Below, piece after piece: positions 63,043-64,000 of a DNA stretch of 64,000 nt (the stretch's first letter is position 1; every line of letters begins with the position of its first letter). The notes beneath the pieces were generated by a model that saw only the letters and a list, made by a program, of their open reading frames with translations, searched no databases and had not been told where the DNA came from. The DNA lies in contig OZ025888.1 in NCBI GenBank assembly GCA_964019415.1, positions 616,001 through 680,000 on the forward strand, in the 5' to 3' direction. The translations under genes and the position numbers were made by a program. The DNA is from Ianthella basta (taxonomy: Eukaryota > Porifera > Demospongiae > Verongiida > Ianthellidae).

Positions 63043-63159
<117 letters not shown>

Positions 63160-63298
63160 CCAGCTCACTATGGACAGCTGGTAGTGATTTTACAATCTGA
63201 TGTGGTGGAATGTACAGTATGTATGTAGTTGGAAACAAGAAAATGGAGAAGTATTTTGCATACATACATAAAACACACACACATTTACATACATATAC

Positions 63299-63574
63299 AG
63301 TACCCAGGTTGTCTGTGATAATCAGCAAGGGACAGCAAGCCTACAGTAGCCTTGTACCCAGGCCTTGTAAATCAATAAGACGGCTACAGGGGAATGAGGC
63401 TAGAAGCTGGGCACCAACACTACCCCCAAACTGGGGATCACTGTATACTTCTGTAACTGCATATATGATGACACATAGGAGCAGGGCAAACTATCCATGG
63501 CCAGAACAGTAACAGACAGTGCTGCCCAGGCTGTCTTTTCTACTACCACAATTATCACAGATAGCCTGGGGACT
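63299..63574. mobile_element. MITE-like foldback, 276 bp, 24-bp inverted ends
   Basis: AGTACCCAGGTTGTCTGTGA at the left (63299-63322 in full) and the inverted form of AGTCCCCAGGCTATCTGTGA at the right (63551-63574) differ at three positions. No coding content. No clear target-site duplication seen. Confidence 0.55.
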
Positions 63575-63677
63575 AGGCTAGGTAGAAGTAACATAATCTA
63601 CTCACAAGGACTGTGTAAAATTACAAGACAAAGCTACGGCTATAGGGGTATGGTCTGAATTAGTATCATGAACTCAC

Positions 63678-63785
63678 CACAGACTGGCTGTGACAAGCTT
63701 TCAGTCTCAACACGACTTGGTCTAGTGGATGACTGAGGCTGGCCCATTAGTTCTGCTGGATGAGTTGGTGCAGCTTCAGCTGAAG
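63678..63785 (-). CDS. CARD-Death gene: first visible linker exon
   Basis: 108 nt, acceptor CTACCACAG, donor GTGAGT, phase 1 at both ends. Encodes SAEAAPTHPAELMGQPQSST, RPSRVETESLSQPVC. Ser/Pro-rich, no domain. The 5' part of the gene, including its start, is outside the window. Confidence 0.6.
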
Positions 63786-64000
63786 CTGTGGTAGAAGGAA
63801 GACACACGAGTGAAATAACAATGAGGATGAAAATTACTTACAGTATGTCAGTGAAATGGACCATTTAATGCCATACAGCATCATACCTTGTAAGCTCTAA
63901 TTTTAAGGGACTATATTTTGCAATTTCGCAAGGCAGCCGGAATTCGCAAAACATTCTCACAAAGATTTCATACTTTACACAACCACTATGTATGAAAATG
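63786..64000. other. Upstream intron at window edge
   Basis: 215 bp with no supported exon. Around 63,900-63,960 the sequence (TATATTTTGCAATTTCGCAA, GAATTCGCAAAAC) resembles a dispersed AT-rich repeat with TTCGCAA motifs; this is only a composition-based guess. Confidence 0.35.

Overview
The window looks like animal nuclear DNA, most probably from a demosponge or another early-branching or marine invertebrate. The evidence is small spliced genes with short GT-AG introns, an ankyrin-LRR-ROC-COR-kinase (LRRK/ROCO) gene, several death-fold (CARD, Death domain) genes, Penelope-like and LINE remnants, frequent AGCTAGCT-type tracts, and no bacterial signals. The species assignment is inference; nothing here names it. 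Layout: (1) 1-5160, minus strand, three exons of an LRRK1-like ROCO kinase whose 3' end lies outside the window. Its kinase part carries an in-frame stop and a one-base frameshift. (2) 5624-8703, minus strand, a complete three-exon gene for a 241-residue CARD-like protein with an unrecognised helical C-terminus. (3) 9292-9730, a decayed LINE tail. (4) 10631-12770, minus strand, an intact two-exon NHL/beta-propeller-like gene and, downstream of it, a truncated frameshifted copy that keeps the same 18-nt first exon. (5) 13492-57544, about 43 kb of one tandem satellite (35-bp unit built from 10+10+15-bp modules, with a 25-bp short form), two thirds of the window. (6) 57545-64000, minus strand, the 3' part of a gene with Ser/Thr/Pro linkers, a CARD and a C-terminal Death domain (a CARD-DD adaptor layout as in CRADD/RAIDD), plus long GT/CA microsatellites and a foldback element. 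The most interesting structures are the two insertions that interrupt the satellite. The first (19966-20354) has 71-bp inverted arms around what reads as a complete type I hammerhead ribozyme: all core nucleotides are present, stems I, II and III pair, and the cleavage site falls after a GUC. The second (33829-34539) has 190-bp inverted arms, each with a hammerhead-like core, and a 56-residue remnant resembling the C-terminal tail of a Penelope-like GIY-YIG endonuclease. Both appear flanked by 12-bp duplications of satellite sequence, and removing either restores an uninterrupted monomer. All recognisable genes lie on the minus strand, and three of the four involve protein-interaction or signalling domains typical of invertebrate innate immunity and cell death. 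Whether they work together is inference. On that same strand nearly every satellite monomer carries a near-perfect 5' splice-site consensus (CAAG|GTAAG), so read-through transcripts would contain about a thousand U1 binding sites. The hundreds of open frames on the plus strand of the satellite are artefacts of a 35-bp period with one stop per unit and are not annotated as genes.
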